Assembly: GCA_003225295.1 (NCBI GenBank)
Contig: QHYZ01000052.1
Location: 1-64,000, forward strand
Source: Acidobacteriota bacterium
GTDB lineage: Bacteria > Acidobacteriota > Terriglobia > Acidiferrales > UBA7541
Length of the DNA stretch: 64,000 nt
Reading direction: 5' to 3'
Shown: positions 1 to 9,291 of the stretch, in pieces
How the letters are laid out: the number at the start of each line of letters is the position of its first letter
Numbering within the stretch: the stretch's first letter is position 1
Notes under the pieces: model-generated
Databases searched by the model: none
Told to the model about the DNA's origin: nothing
Seen by the model: the letters and a program-made list of their open reading frames with translations, nothing else
Translations under genes and position numbers: made by a program

Positions 1-1460
1 ATGTCCAGGACGACTGGCGTGTTAGCAACAACTTGACTTTAAACCTGGGTCTGCGTTACGAAGCCCACACTCCGTGGGTGGAACAGAATAACAAGCAGAC
101 GAATTATGGACTCTTCAGCGGTGCGATAGAGCTTGCTGGCCAGAATGGCAACAGCAGGGCGCTTTATAATGGCCAGTATGGAATCGTGGATTTCCAGCCG
201 CGCCTAGGCTTCGCCTGGACGCCCGCGAAGTTGGGCAGGAAGACTGTTGTCCGCGGTGCCTTCACCATCTCATCCTATCTTGAGGGCACCGGTACAAACC
301 TGCGATTGACATTGAATCCGCCCTGGACTCCTGCCGAAATCATAACGCATTACAACAATGTGGCCCTGCCTGGTTCAACGACCGATCAGGGTATCGTGGG
401 GGCGGTGGCGGGGGATCCGTACGCGGGTGCCAATCTTCGCGTGTGGGCTCCCGACTTCCAACCTTCCATTGCCAAGCAGTGGAACTTCTCAGTCCAGCAT
501 CAGTTGGCCAACAGCACGACCCTTCAAGTTGGCTACGTAGGACAGTACGCAGATCACTTGGCCCAACCGATGTGGTTGAAACAGAACATTCTTAACCCGA
601 ACGGTACCGTGTCACCGGGTCCATACCTAGCCGGTAATCCCGCGCTGAAGAACGACATCGGCGCAATCAGCGGGACGTTCGCCAACGCTTGGATGGACTA
701 CAACGCGCTGCAGGCCGTCCTGCAAAAGCGCATGAGCAGCGGTTTGCAGAGTCAAGTCGCATACACCTATTCCAAGTGCATGACCAACTCAGGGGGGTAC
801 TACGGCACGTGGGGTAGTACTCAGGCTTCTCCCGGCATGCCTTATTGGCAGAACGTCTATGACGGGAAGTCGGAGAAGGGCCCGTGCTTCTACGATGAAA
901 CGCACAACCTAACCAGCTACGTTCTATACCAACTTCCCTTTGGACGGGGAAAGAAGTTTGGCAGCAATATGAATAAGGCAGCGAATGGTGTTGTCGGTGG
1001 CTGGCACGTGAGCGGGCTTCTCACTATGCACACAGGATTTGCCATGACCGTCAACAATTGGGGAGACCCCTCGAATACAGGTGGTTGGGTTTCTAGAACC
1101 AATTGCGGTTCGTCGGTTAGCTACCCCAAGACCGTAGTTTCGCAGGCTAACGGTGGCGGCATCCAGTGGTTTGATCCTAGCAGTTTTACACCGGTGGCCG
1201 CTGGTCATTTCGGTAACTGCAGTAACGGCAAGTTGCGCGGTCCGGGTCTTAAAGACTTCGATATGGGCCTCCAGAAGGACTTCTCCTTCGGAGAAACCCG
1301 AAAGCTTGAGTTCCGATCGGAATTTCTAAACCTGACGAACACAAAGATTCTAAGCGCCCCAAGCTACTTCGCAGACTTCTCTTCTGCGACGAGTCTTGGC
1401 CGGATTACCGGATCACAGGGCGAACGCAACATTCAGTTCGCACTGAAGTTCTACTACTAA
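1..1460 (+). CDS. TonB-dependent receptor, C-terminal part (5' end outside window)
   Basis: About 486 residues are visible, open from the window edge in frame 3 (it begins VQDDWRVSNNLTLNLGLRYE), so the start and plug domain lie upstream. The phrases DDWRVSNNLTLNLGLRYE, QVGYVGQYADHL, AYTYSKCMTNSGG, YQLPFGRGKKFG and GGWHVSGLLTMHTGFAMT are those of the outer-membrane beta-barrel of acidobacterial TonB receptors that carry a carboxypeptidase-regulatory N-terminus. It ends in LKFYY: an aromatic terminal residue is usual for outer-membrane barrel proteins. The role would be TonB-driven uptake of a large substrate, unknown here. A strong rho-independent terminator follows 22 bases after the stop, so it ends its own transcription unit. 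Family assignment is firm; substrate is not. Confidence 0.9.
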   Translation, partial: VQDDWRVSNNLTLNLGLRYEAHTPWVEQNNKQTNYGLFSGAIELAGQNGNSRALYNGQYGIVDFQPRLGFAWTPAKLGRKTVVRGAFTISSYLEGTGTNLRLTLNPPWTPAEIITHYNNVALPGSTTDQGIVGAVAGDPYAGANLRVWAPDFQPSIAKQWNFSVQHQLANSTTLQVGYVGQYADHLAQPMWLKQNILNPNGTVSPGPYLAGNPALKNDIGAISGTFANAWMDYNALQAVLQKRMSSGLQSQVAYTYSKCMTNSGGYYGTWGSTQASPGMPYWQNVYDGKSEKGPCFYDETHNLTSYVLYQLPFGRGKKFGSNMNKAANGVVGGWHVSGLLTMHTGFAMTVNNWGDPSNTGGWVSRTNCGSSVSYPKTVVSQANGGGIQWFDPSSFTPVAAGHFGNCSNGKLRGPGLKDFDMGLQKDFSFGETRKLEFRSEFLNLTNTKILSAPSYFADFSSATSLGRITGSQGERNIQFALKFYY

Positions 1461-1482
1461 CCCCAACGCGAGTGTACAATTC

Positions 1483-1520
1483 GAAGGCAGGCACGAGCAG
1501 GGCCTGCCTTCTTTTTGTTT
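1483..1520 (+). terminator. Rho-independent terminator
   Basis: A 10-bp perfect stem (GAAGGCAGGC at 1483-1492 with GCCTGCCTTC at 1502-1511) closes a 9-nt loop and is followed directly by five T and a second T-rich stretch. It follows the TonB receptor stop at 1460. The next gene's ATG is at 1522, immediately after the T tract. Confidence 0.88.
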
Positions 1521-1521
1521 T

Positions 1522-2532
1522 ATGAGCGATCTCTTAGGAACTATTCTCGCGGGTTTTCTTCTTGCATTGATTGCCACAGCGACACAGGCGCAGGTCGCTA
1601 GGAAGGCCACGACGACACCTGACTCGTCCGCGGTGGCCGACCACGGCGCGAAGCTTGCCGAAACGGGGCACTGCGCCGACGCCATGCCGTTGCTGAAAAA
1701 ATCCTTCCCGCAAACTTCGAATAAGGACCTCAAGCTCAAAATAGGTTTCGACGCCGTGCGCTGCGCCATGACTCTGAATCAACCCGACCTGGCAGTCGAC
1801 TTTCTGCGCTTGCTGAGCCGTGAATTTCCGCACGCTCCTGAGGTCCTCTATTTAACCGTCCACATATACTCGGATCTTTCCCTCCGCGCCTCTCAGGAAC
1901 TGGCGGATGTGGCCCCCTCTTCCAACGAAGCCCATCAGCTCAACGCCGAGTCGCTCGAAGTTCAAGGAAAGTGGGAGGAAGCTGCGGCGGAGTACCACCA
2001 GATATTGAACCACAACCCCCACCTCGCCGGCATCCACTTTCGGCTGGGACGCCTTTTGCTCTCTAAGCCCGATCCTGAGAATTCACTGGCGGACCAGGCC
2101 AAGCAGGAGTTCCAGCAGGAGCTGGAGATCGACCCCACCAACGCCGGAGCGGAATATGTGCTTGGAGAACTTGCACGCCAGGCGCAACAGGTGCCGGAGG
2201 CCATCGAGCATTTTACGCGGGCCACGAAGCTGGATGCGGGTTTCGGTGATGCGTTTTTAGGGTTGGGTATGTCTTTGGTATCTGCGCAGCGGTATTCCGA
2301 CGCCATCCCACCGCTGGAGACTGCTGTGAAACTCCAGCCTGCGAACCCGGCAGCCCATTATCAGTTGGCGGTTGCGTACAGCCGCGTGGGGCGGAAAGAA
2401 GACGCCAAGCGAGAAGCGGCTTTGCAGCGGGAAACTGCGGAGAAGATGGATCAGGAAAAAAAGAAAGCAACAGACGCGGTTCAGGGACAGTCTCCTAGCC
2501 CCGCAGGGCAAAAGCCCGAGCCTCCCAGATGA
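1522..2532 (+). CDS. Secreted TPR-repeat protein
   Basis: 336 residues. The N-terminus (residues 1-24, LLGTILAGFLLALIATATQAQ) is a convincing signal peptide, which supports the ATG at 1522 although no Shine-Dalgarno is seen; the start abuts the T-run of a terminator. Residues about 40-310 are tetratricopeptide repeats: phrases such as LGRLLLSKPDPENSLADQAKQEFQQELEIDPTNAGAEYVLGEL and AIEHFTRATKLDAGFGDAFLGLGMSL are classical helix pairs of about 34 residues. The tail (EKKKATDAVQGQSPSPAGQKPEPPR) is charged and proline-rich. TPR proteins are scaffolds; here it sits with a TonB receptor and CRTAC1 proteins, a common acidobacterial neighbourhood, so a periplasmic assembly role is inferred. No catalytic domain is seen. 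Confidence 0.85.
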   Translation: MSDLLGTILAGFLLALIATATQAQVARKATTTPDSSAVADHGAKLAETGHCADAMPLLKKSFPQTSNKDLKLKIGFDAVRCAMTLNQPDLAVDFLRLLSREFPHAPEVLYLTVHIYSDLSLRASQELADVAPSSNEAHQLNAESLEVQGKWEEAAAEYHQILNHNPHLAGIHFRLGRLLLSKPDPENSLADQAKQEFQQELEIDPTNAGAEYVLGELARQAQQVPEAIEHFTRATKLDAGFGDAFLGLGMSLVSAQRYSDAIPPLETAVKLQPANPAAHYQLAVAYSRVGRKEDAKREAALQRETAEKMDQEKKKATDAVQGQSPSPAGQKPEPPR

Positions 2533-2752
2533 TGGCTCGACACACTCCGGCTTTCACAGAGAAATGCATCGACCAAGATGCATAGGATGGGAGTGTGTGA
2601 TTGGAGCAAAGACGAGTAACAGAGAAGGATCAACTGCTTTCGTTCACAAGTGCCCGCCTGACTGCCCCCTGGTATTGCGCGGTATCCCCATCAACCGTGA
2701 ACTGCTCAGCCCGGCCGTCTACGTTGGATTATTCTTTGAAATTGAAAGAAGC

Positions 2753-4369
2753 TTAGTCTGGCTTGGGTTCCTTCGAGGGAAGGGATTGCAAAGCTTTGCG
2801 CGCATCTCTATCGTTCGGCTTAATCCTTAGTACCGTTTCGAGCTCTCGTTTCCCCTCTTCAAGGTCGCCTTTGAGGATATAGATCAACCCTAGATTGCGG
2901 TGCAGATCCACACTCGAAGCGCACCGTCCACACATCTCGATCGCCTCCTGGAAGTTTCGGACGGCTTGAGGCCAATCCTTGGCATTCGCCAGTTCCAGAC
3001 CGTAACTGCCCAGATTTTGGATTCGGTCATTGATCTCACGCTGCTGCTTAAGGCTCCGGAATCGTTCCAAGAACACCTTTGCTTCAGGCTGTCCCGCGCT
3101 TCTGAGCGCCTGCGCGAGGCTGTAGAGAGCAGCTTCGTCATTAGGATCAGCTCCAACTGCAATTTGCAAGTGATGTATCGCTTCAGCGGTCTTACCGAGT
3201 AGGAGCAAGTTCTGGCCAAACAGGTGTTGTGCTTGCGAGTTGCCGGGTTCCAGTGTCACGAGATGATCAAGGACTTCGGCAGAGCGTTGAATGTTGCCGA
3301 GTTGTCTTTCCGCCAGGGCCAGCAAATACAGAACGTCAGGGTAGTCCGGCTGCAGCCCGCGGGCGGCCTCAAGATCTGTTCGAGCTTCGTCGCGACGGCT
3401 CAGGTCGAACAATACTCGCCCTTTGTTGTAATGTGCCGCGGCGGACGCCGGGTCCAGGCGGATCGCTTCGGAAAATTGTTCCAGAGCCCCGGGCAAATCA
3501 AATCCGTCGCCTGCGAGGGCTATGCCTAGATTCAAATGTGCGGGAGCCGAATTGGGTTGGAGTCGTGTCACCTTCTGCAGGATCCCAACGGCCTCCTCCC
3601 CCCGGCCCAGCTTTGCCGTGACCATCCCAAGGGCGCTGTAGGCCGCGAGAGAGTTCGGGGAAGAACGGAGGGCGTTCCGGAATTCTTTTTCGGCTTCGGC
3701 GAGCTTTCGTTCTCCGGCAAGTACAAGACCCAAGTTCACATGGGCCTGCGCATATTGCGGACGCTCCTCAAGCGCCTTGCGAAGCAATTCAACCGCCTCG
3801 GAGCCTCTTCCTTCACGGCCGCATAAGACTCCCAGGTTATTTTTGGCCTCCACGAAGTGTGGGTCGGCCAAGATCGCAGCTTTGAATTCGTTCTCTGCCT
3901 TTGATGTTTCACCTTTCACCATGCACCAAATTCCCAGATGATTGCGCGCCTTTGCCAAGTTGGGGTCCAGCCGGACTGCACTCTCCAATTCCTCCTGTGC
4001 CACCGGTGCTTCACCAAGTTTCTCGAGAGCGAGAGATAGGTCGAAATGCAGTTCAGCGTTAGTGGGGTCAGTCTTCAACGCTTCTCGATATATTGCAGCC
4101 GCAGCCCGGACACGGCTCTGCTCCGCCAGCCCACTCGCCTGGCTGCCGACTTCTCCCGTTGTGATGCTGAATTCCTTGAGATTCCCACCCAGTGTGGCTT
4201 GTAGCTCCGCGGTCGCCGCTTCCTGCTGCATCTTCTTCGCCAATTCCAGGGCGGAAGCGGCATCTAGCCCGGTGACGCTCCCCTGGGCAAGACATGAGGC
4301 ACCGGAAAACATCATCAGGAGCGCCAGCCGGCTACCGAAGGACCGCGCGCTGAGAGAACTTGAGTTCAT
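2753..4369 (-). CDS. Secreted TPR-repeat protein (long)
   Basis: 538 residues on the minus strand, divergent from the CRTAC1 gene at 4530. The first 30 residues (RLALLMMFSGASCLAQG) form a signal peptide. From about residue 85 to the end there are roughly a dozen tetratricopeptide repeats, e.g. AAIYREALKTDPTNAELHFDLSLALEKLGE, AENEFKAAILADPHFVEAKNNLGV and AIHHLQIAVGADPNDEAALYSLAQALRSAG. No enzymatic domain is visible. The 160-bp gap to the divergent CRTAC1 gene must hold both promoters, suggesting joint regulation. The role is inferred only: a periplasmic scaffold associated with the FG-GAP proteins beside it. Confidence 0.87.
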   Translation of the reverse strand: MNSSSLSARSFGSRLALLMMFSGASCLAQGSVTGLDAASALELAKKMQQEAATAELQATLGGNLKEFSITTGEVGSQASGLAEQSRVRAAAAIYREALKTDPTNAELHFDLSLALEKLGEAPVAQEELESAVRLDPNLAKARNHLGIWCMVKGETSKAENEFKAAILADPHFVEAKNNLGVLCGREGRGSEAVELLRKALEERPQYAQAHVNLGLVLAGERKLAEAEKEFRNALRSSPNSLAAYSALGMVTAKLGRGEEAVGILQKVTRLQPNSAPAHLNLGIALAGDGFDLPGALEQFSEAIRLDPASAAAHYNKGRVLFDLSRRDEARTDLEAARGLQPDYPDVLYLLALAERQLGNIQRSAEVLDHLVTLEPGNSQAQHLFGQNLLLLGKTAEAIHHLQIAVGADPNDEAALYSLAQALRSAGQPEAKVFLERFRSLKQQREINDRIQNLGSYGLELANAKDWPQAVRNFQEAIEMCGRCASSVDLHRNLGLIYILKGDLEEGKRELETVLRIKPNDRDARKALQSLPSKEPKPD

Positions 4370-4529
4370 ATTCTTGCTGTTGACCAGATTCCGCCTCCGG
4401 CAGAGGCCGCCGCGACGAAAACCTGTGTGGAAGCAGAATCACATTATCAAAAGTTGCTATCGATTATGCAACCTTGATGCGGATCTGTGCGGGCTAGCGG
4501 AATTTCAAGTATCCTCGGGAAGCACCGCC

Positions 4530-6347
4530 ATGAGAAAAGAAACGACGCATTTTTCGATTGCCGCGTTCACGTTGGGGTGCTTGCTGTTGGGCTGCTTGAC
4601 TTTTGCCCAACAGCCCGGCGAGAGTGCCGCTTCCCAGAGTTCCCTCCCCGCGCCTCCTAAAATCAATTTCGTCGACATTGCCGCGCGTGCCGGACTGGTT
4701 GCTAAGACCGTTGCTGGCAACGAGAAAATCAAAAGGTACATCATTGAGACCACCGGTAGCGGTGCCGCCTTCTTCGATTACGACAACGACGGATGGCCGG
4801 ACATCTTCTTAGTAAACGGGAGCACCCTGGCAGGTTTTCCGAAGGAGCAGGAATCTACCAGTCACCTTTATCACAACAACGGGGATGGCACGTTCACTGA
4901 CGTAACCAAAAAGGCTGGAGTCGCGCTGACAGGCTGGGGTCAGGGGGTCTGTGCGGGCGACTACGACAACGATGGTCGGGTAGATCTATTCGTTACTTTC
5001 TGGGGCCACAGCGTCCTGTTGCACAACAACGGGGATGGCACGTTCACTGATGTCACAAAAGAAGTTGGATTGTGGCACGACAAAGCGCGCTGGGGAACCG
5101 GATGCGCGTTCCTCGACTACGACCGCGATGGCCACCTAGACCTGTTTGTCTCGGAGTACGTGGATTTTGACCCCAGCCATACGCCGGAACCTGGGAGCAG
5201 CACGCTGTGTCAGTGGAAAGGTATCCCCGTGATGTGCGGCCCGCGGGGCCTGAAAGGCACGCGGAACGAGCTATATCACAACAACGGAAACGGCACATTC
5301 AGCGACGTCAGTGATAAATCAGGAGTGTCCAAGACAGACCCTTACTACTGCTTTACGGCACTCACAGGGGATTTCGACAACGATGGCTGGCCAGACATCT
5401 TCGTGGCCTGCGATTCAACACCCAGCCTCCTATTTCACAACAACCACGACGGGACGTTCGCGGAAATTGGTGTGAGCGCTGGAGTGGCGTATAACGAGGA
5501 CGGCCATGAACGAGCCGGTATGGGCGCCCATGCTGCGGACTATGACGGCGACGGCTGGCTCGACATCGTCAGGACGAACTTTTCTGACGAGACATCCACG
5601 CTATATCACAACAATCGAGACGGTACCTTTACCGACGTTACGTACCTCGCGGGGCTCGGTGTCAATACGCAATTCCTAGGATGGGGGACACTCTTTGTCG
5701 ACGTTGACAACGACGGCTGGCCGGACTTGTTTATGGCCAACGGTCATGTCTATCCCGAGATAGACAACAAGGGCTTGAGCAGTACATTCCGGGAGCGCAA
5801 ACTGCTTTACTGGAACCAGCACAACGGGAAATTCACGGACATCTCGGTCAGTGCAGGGCCGGGCATTACGAAGCCTTTCAACAGCCATGGCGTGGCCGCC
5901 GCCGATTTCGATAACGACGGTGACGTGGAGATTCTCGTGAACAACAGCCATGACCCGCCCAGCCTGCTGAAGAACTACGGAGAGCACGGAAACTGGGTCA
6001 TGCTGAAACTGGTAGGGACGAAGTCCAATCGCGATGGGATTGGCGCGCGGGTCACCGTACATGTCGATGGTCAGCAGCAGCTGCAGGAGGTGCACAGCGG
6101 CGGAGGTTACATTTCGCAGAGCGATTTCCGATTGCATTTTGGTTTGGGCAAAGCCACGCGGGCGGAAACCATTGAGGTCCAGTGGCTCAGCGGACAGCGG
6201 CAAGTCTTCCATGATGTGAGTGCCGGTAAGTTCTATCTGATCGAGGAAGGCCGGGACCAGTTGGATCTGCAGCGCATCGTTCGACATTCGTCCCCCGCAC
6301 ATACCGAAAAACGCTCGGGTTCTAAAGCTTCCAAGAAAGAGTCGTAA
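4530..6347 (+). CDS. CRTAC1-like protein with FG-GAP/VCBS repeats and ASPIC/UnbV domain
   Basis: 605 residues from the ATG at 4530. The reading frame is open far upstream (to 3942) but that stretch lies over the opposite-strand TPR gene, and a signal sequence begins at 4530 (FSIAAFTLGCLLLGCLTFAQQ, with a possible LLGC lipobox). At least six FG-GAP-type repeats carry the calcium-binding core DYDNDGWPDIFLVNG and the partner phrase [14 protein letters not shown], the pattern of a beta-propeller. The last ~110 residues (NWVMLKLVGTKSNRDGIGARVTV, EVHSGGGYISQSDFRLHFGLGKA, IEVQWLSGQ) are the ASPIC/UnbV module. It is exported; in this family the biochemical activity is not established. Divergent from the TPR gene at 2753 and followed by a paralogue. 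Confidence 0.92.
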   Translation: MRKETTHFSIAAFTLGCLLLGCLTFAQQPGESAASQSSLPAPPKINFVDIAARAGLVAKTVAGNEKIKRYIIETTGSGAAFFDYDNDGWPDIFLVNGSTLAGFPKEQESTSHLYHNNGDGTFTDVTKKAGVALTGWGQGVCAGDYDNDGRVDLFVTFWGHSVLLHNNGDGTFTDVTKEVGLWHDKARWGTGCAFLDYDRDGHLDLFVSEYVDFDPSHTPEPGSSTLCQWKGIPVMCGPRGLKGTRNELYHNNGNGTFSDVSDKSGVSKTDPYYCFTALTGDFDNDGWPDIFVACDSTPSLLFHNNHDGTFAEIGVSAGVAYNEDGHERAGMGAHAADYDGDGWLDIVRTNFSDETSTLYHNNRDGTFTDVTYLAGLGVNTQFLGWGTLFVDVDNDGWPDLFMANGHVYPEIDNKGLSSTFRERKLLYWNQHNGKFTDISVSAGPGITKPFNSHGVAAADFDNDGDVEILVNNSHDPPSLLKNYGEHGNWVMLKLVGTKSNRDGIGARVTVHVDGQQQLQEVHSGGGYISQSDFRLHFGLGKATRAETIEVQWLSGQRQVFHDVSAGKFYLIEEGRDQLDLQRIVRHSSPAHTEKRSGSKASKKES

Positions 6348-6555
6348 CTTTAAGACTCATCAATCTCTCCGGATGCTGCAAATGTGAAAGGAATCTTCAG
6401 CAGAGCTAATCGGTGAGGTTCTTCCCCAGTGCTGAAGAGCCCGCATCTTTCCGTCTTGATCGAATGCTACAGTATGATGTTTCGTGCTCTGTGAAAAACT
6501 CTGCTCCGGGAGACCCGCAAGCTGCCGGATCTACATCGCAGCGGGAAAATTGCTG

Positions 6556-8307
6556 ATGAACGGATGGACGCGACGACAGTTTGTCAGGGGACTAAGTTTG
6601 GCCTGCAGCGCTGGTATGGCCAAACTTCGCACCATGAATTCATGGCCGGGCTTTATCTCCATCTCTCCCGTCAGTCCAGCGCGAACACTTCTGAAGCCGC
6701 TCTTTGAAGAAATCCCTCCGGCCGCCAGCGGCATCACATGGCGGCACGAAAATGGCCGTTCCCCGGACTACTACCTGCCCGAAACTACTGGCGCCGGCTG
6801 CGCGTTTCTTGACTACGACAACGACGGGTGGATGGACATTTATCTGGTGAACAGTGGCAAATGCGATTTCCTCAAACCAAATCCTCCTTTGCGTAACGCG
6901 CTTTACCGTAACAATCGAGATGGAACTTTCACTGATGTGACGGAAACCGCTGGCGTTTCCGGCGGCGGCTACGGCATGGGTGTCGCCGTGGGAGACTACG
7001 ATGCTGATGGCTGGCCCGATCTCTACGTCACCCAATACGGCCGGAGCCTCCTCTATCACAACAATGGGAATGGAACGTTTACAGACGTAACCGAAAAGGC
7101 CGGTTTGGGTGCCCCGGGCTGGGCCTCTAGCGCCGTGTGGTTCGACTATGATAATGACGGACGCCTAGATCTGTTCGTGTGCCGCTTCGTCGACTACGAT
7201 AAATCCAAGAACAAATTCTGCGGCAACGAGAAAACCGGGGAACGCTTCTACTGCATTCCGCGTATCTACTCTCCGGCCGCGAGCTGGCTTTTCCACAACG
7301 ACGGAGACGGCACCTTCACCGATGTCAGCAGGGAATCCGGCATCGCAAAAGTACTCGGAAAAGCCTGGGGCGTTGTTGCGACCGACATCAACAATGACGG
7401 TTGGATGGATCTCTTCGTGGCCAACGACACCGTGGCCAATTTTCTATTCCTAAACAAGGGCAATGCAAAATTCGAGGACATTGGGCTCGAAGCCGGCGTG
7501 GCCTACAGCCAGGAGGGCCGCGAACGATCCGGCATGGGGGTCGATTCGGCGGATTTCGATCAGGATGGCTGGCAAGATCTTTTCGTAACCAATGTGGATC
7601 AGGAAATGTATTCGATCTATCGCAACACTCACGACTTCAGCTTCGAGGACATGGCCGGAGCCATGGGCCTTGGGCGCTTGACGCGACTGATGAGCGGCTG
7701 GGGCGTGAAATTCTTCGACTACGACAACGACGGCAACACTGACCTGTTCATTGCCAATGGACACCCGGACGACAAAATCGAAGTACATTCGAGCCATGTC
7801 ACATACAGGGAACCTCTGCTGCTCTTTCATAACAACGGGCGCACGCTCGAAAACGTGAGTGGTATAGCCGGTCCCGCGTTTGCGAAGAGCTTTGCAGCGC
7901 GCGGCATGGCCATCGGGGATTTCTACAATGACGGTGCGCTTGGTGTGCTGGTCGCCGTTAACGGCGGACCGCCAGTGCTTCTCAAAAATGTTTCAGCACC
8001 TGAAAACCACTGGCTCGGTGTGCGCCTCATCGGCAAAAAATCAAACCCGGATGCCATCGGAGCAAGCATCACCTGGCAGGCGGGCGATCTGAAACGCAGC
8101 AAGTTAAAGGTGGGCGGCGGCAGCTATCTTTCCTCACATGATCCCCGCGAGGTGCTGGGCATCGGCAAGCGCACGAAGATCGACAAACTGGAGGTTCGCT
8201 GGCCTCAACCCAGCGGACGCACCGAAACTTTCACCGATCTTCCGATCGACCGTTACATCACTATCGTCGAGGGATCATCAGGGAGTGATTCCCGGCGGCG
8301 GCCTTAG
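6556..8307 (+). CDS. CRTAC1-like FG-GAP/ASPIC-UnbV protein with Tat signal
   Basis: 583 residues starting at the ATG at 6556; the frame extends to 6484, but the internal start puts a twin-arginine motif ([16 protein letters not shown]) at residues 5-20. That makes Tat export likely, unlike the paralogue upstream, which has an ordinary signal. FG-GAP cores ([64 protein letters not shown]) alternate with [14 protein letters not shown] phrases. The C-terminus ([72 protein letters not shown]) is the ASPIC/UnbV module. The different export route suggests it folds, perhaps with metal, in the cytoplasm. Function otherwise unknown. Confidence 0.91.
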   Translation: MNGWTRRQFVRGLSLACSAGMAKLRTMNSWPGFISISPVSPARTLLKPLFEEIPPAASGITWRHENGRSPDYYLPETTGAGCAFLDYDNDGWMDIYLVNSGKCDFLKPNPPLRNALYRNNRDGTFTDVTETAGVSGGGYGMGVAVGDYDADGWPDLYVTQYGRSLLYHNNGNGTFTDVTEKAGLGAPGWASSAVWFDYDNDGRLDLFVCRFVDYDKSKNKFCGNEKTGERFYCIPRIYSPAASWLFHNDGDGTFTDVSRESGIAKVLGKAWGVVATDINNDGWMDLFVANDTVANFLFLNKGNAKFEDIGLEAGVAYSQEGRERSGMGVDSADFDQDGWQDLFVTNVDQEMYSIYRNTHDFSFEDMAGAMGLGRLTRLMSGWGVKFFDYDNDGNTDLFIANGHPDDKIEVHSSHVTYREPLLLFHNNGRTLENVSGIAGPAFAKSFAARGMAIGDFYNDGALGVLVAVNGGPPVLLKNVSAPENHWLGVRLIGKKSNPDAIGASITWQAGDLKRSKLKVGGGSYLSSHDPREVLGIGKRTKIDKLEVRWPQPSGRTETFTDLPIDRYITIVEGSSGSDSRRRP

Positions 8308-8392
8308 TAAGAATAGGGTTCCCGTTGCCGCGCGATTCGAATGCGGTGGTCGGTAAACTGAAAGGGTGCGCCCGATAACTCTTGCGGGACAA

Positions 8393-8677
8393 TTAAAAAT
8401 TGTCCGGGGGGCTCAAGCCGGTCGGCGCGGACGTCTCCTTGAATTTTCCGCCGCCCTCGTTGTGGAACAGTGTGTTGTGTTGTTTGTAGTGCGTTTCCGG
8501 AGAGACCTGCTCGATTTCGGGATAGACATGACCGTTGGCGATAAACAGATCGAGCCAGCCATCGTTGTCATAGTCGAAAAATCCGCCGCCGAAGCTCGGG
8601 ACGTCGCGTGTTGGGACCGTAATTCCCGCTTCGTCGCTTACTTCGTCGAAGTAGCCCTTTCCGGGACACGGTAACAT
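8393..8677 (-). pseudogene. CRTAC1-like gene fragment, minus strand
   Basis: A 94-residue open stretch on the minus strand reads [66 protein letters not shown]. This is the last FG-GAP repeat region of a CRTAC1-like protein, missing both the N-terminal propeller and the C-terminal ASPIC/UnbV module. It lies head to head with a plus-strand fragment from the same family starting at 8693, so the two cannot be halves of one intact gene without an inversion. Confidence 0.75.
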
Positions 8678-8692
8678 CCACGAACTGAGTGG

Positions 8693-9275
8693 GTGATGAG
8701 GTCTGACGTTGCGCGCTGGTCGTTCTTCGACTACGATAATGACGGCGACCTTGATCTATTCCTTGCGAATGGTAATGCGGATGACCTTAACCGGTCGCTC
8801 CACGGTGAAGTAGCGTACGAAGAGCCACTCTTGCTCTTTCACAAAGAGGGGAAATCGTTCGAAGACGTCAGCGCAAAGAGCGGGCCGGTTTTTGCGGCGA
8901 ATGTCTCGTACCGCGGATTGGCGCCCGGCGACTTCAATAACCATGGCGCCGTGGACGTTCTGATCTCCGCGAACAACGGTGCGCCGGTCCTGCTTCGAAA
9001 TAATACCGCTCGAAAGAACCACTGGCTGGGAATTCGATTGATCGGAAAGAAGGCGAATTCGGATGCCATTGGCGATGTCGTTACGTACAAGGCCGGTGAT
9101 CTGGTTCGCCAGCGTCTAAAGGTCGGCGGAGGCAGCTATCTCTCGGCTCATGATCCGCGTATGGTTCTGGGATTGGGAAACGAACGCTAATCGATTCCCT
9201 CGAGGTGAAGTGGCCGCAGCCTGGGTGCGGAATCAGCGCTTCAGCGATCTTCCCATCGACCGGTACATCACAACT
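8693..9275 (+). pseudogene. CRTAC1-like gene 3' fragment, frameshifted
   Basis: The plus strand from 8693 to 9190 encodes [35 protein letters not shown] and the ASPIC/UnbV part [44 protein letters not shown], closely matching the end of the intact gene at 6556. The frame stops at 9190, but the expected continuation is still present in other frames: IDSLEVKWPQPG at about 9191-9227, then [11 protein letters not shown] at about 9240-9272. Two frameshifts and the loss of at least 400 N-terminal residues make it a pseudogene. It ends just before the Shine-Dalgarno of the next gene. Confidence 0.8.
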
Positions 9276-9291
9276 GGGAGGGTGAACAGAA

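Noticed and set aside
3942-4529. Upstream extension of the CRTAC1 frame
   Set aside because: Lies over the opposite-strand TPR gene and precedes a good signal peptide at 4530, so it is untranslated.
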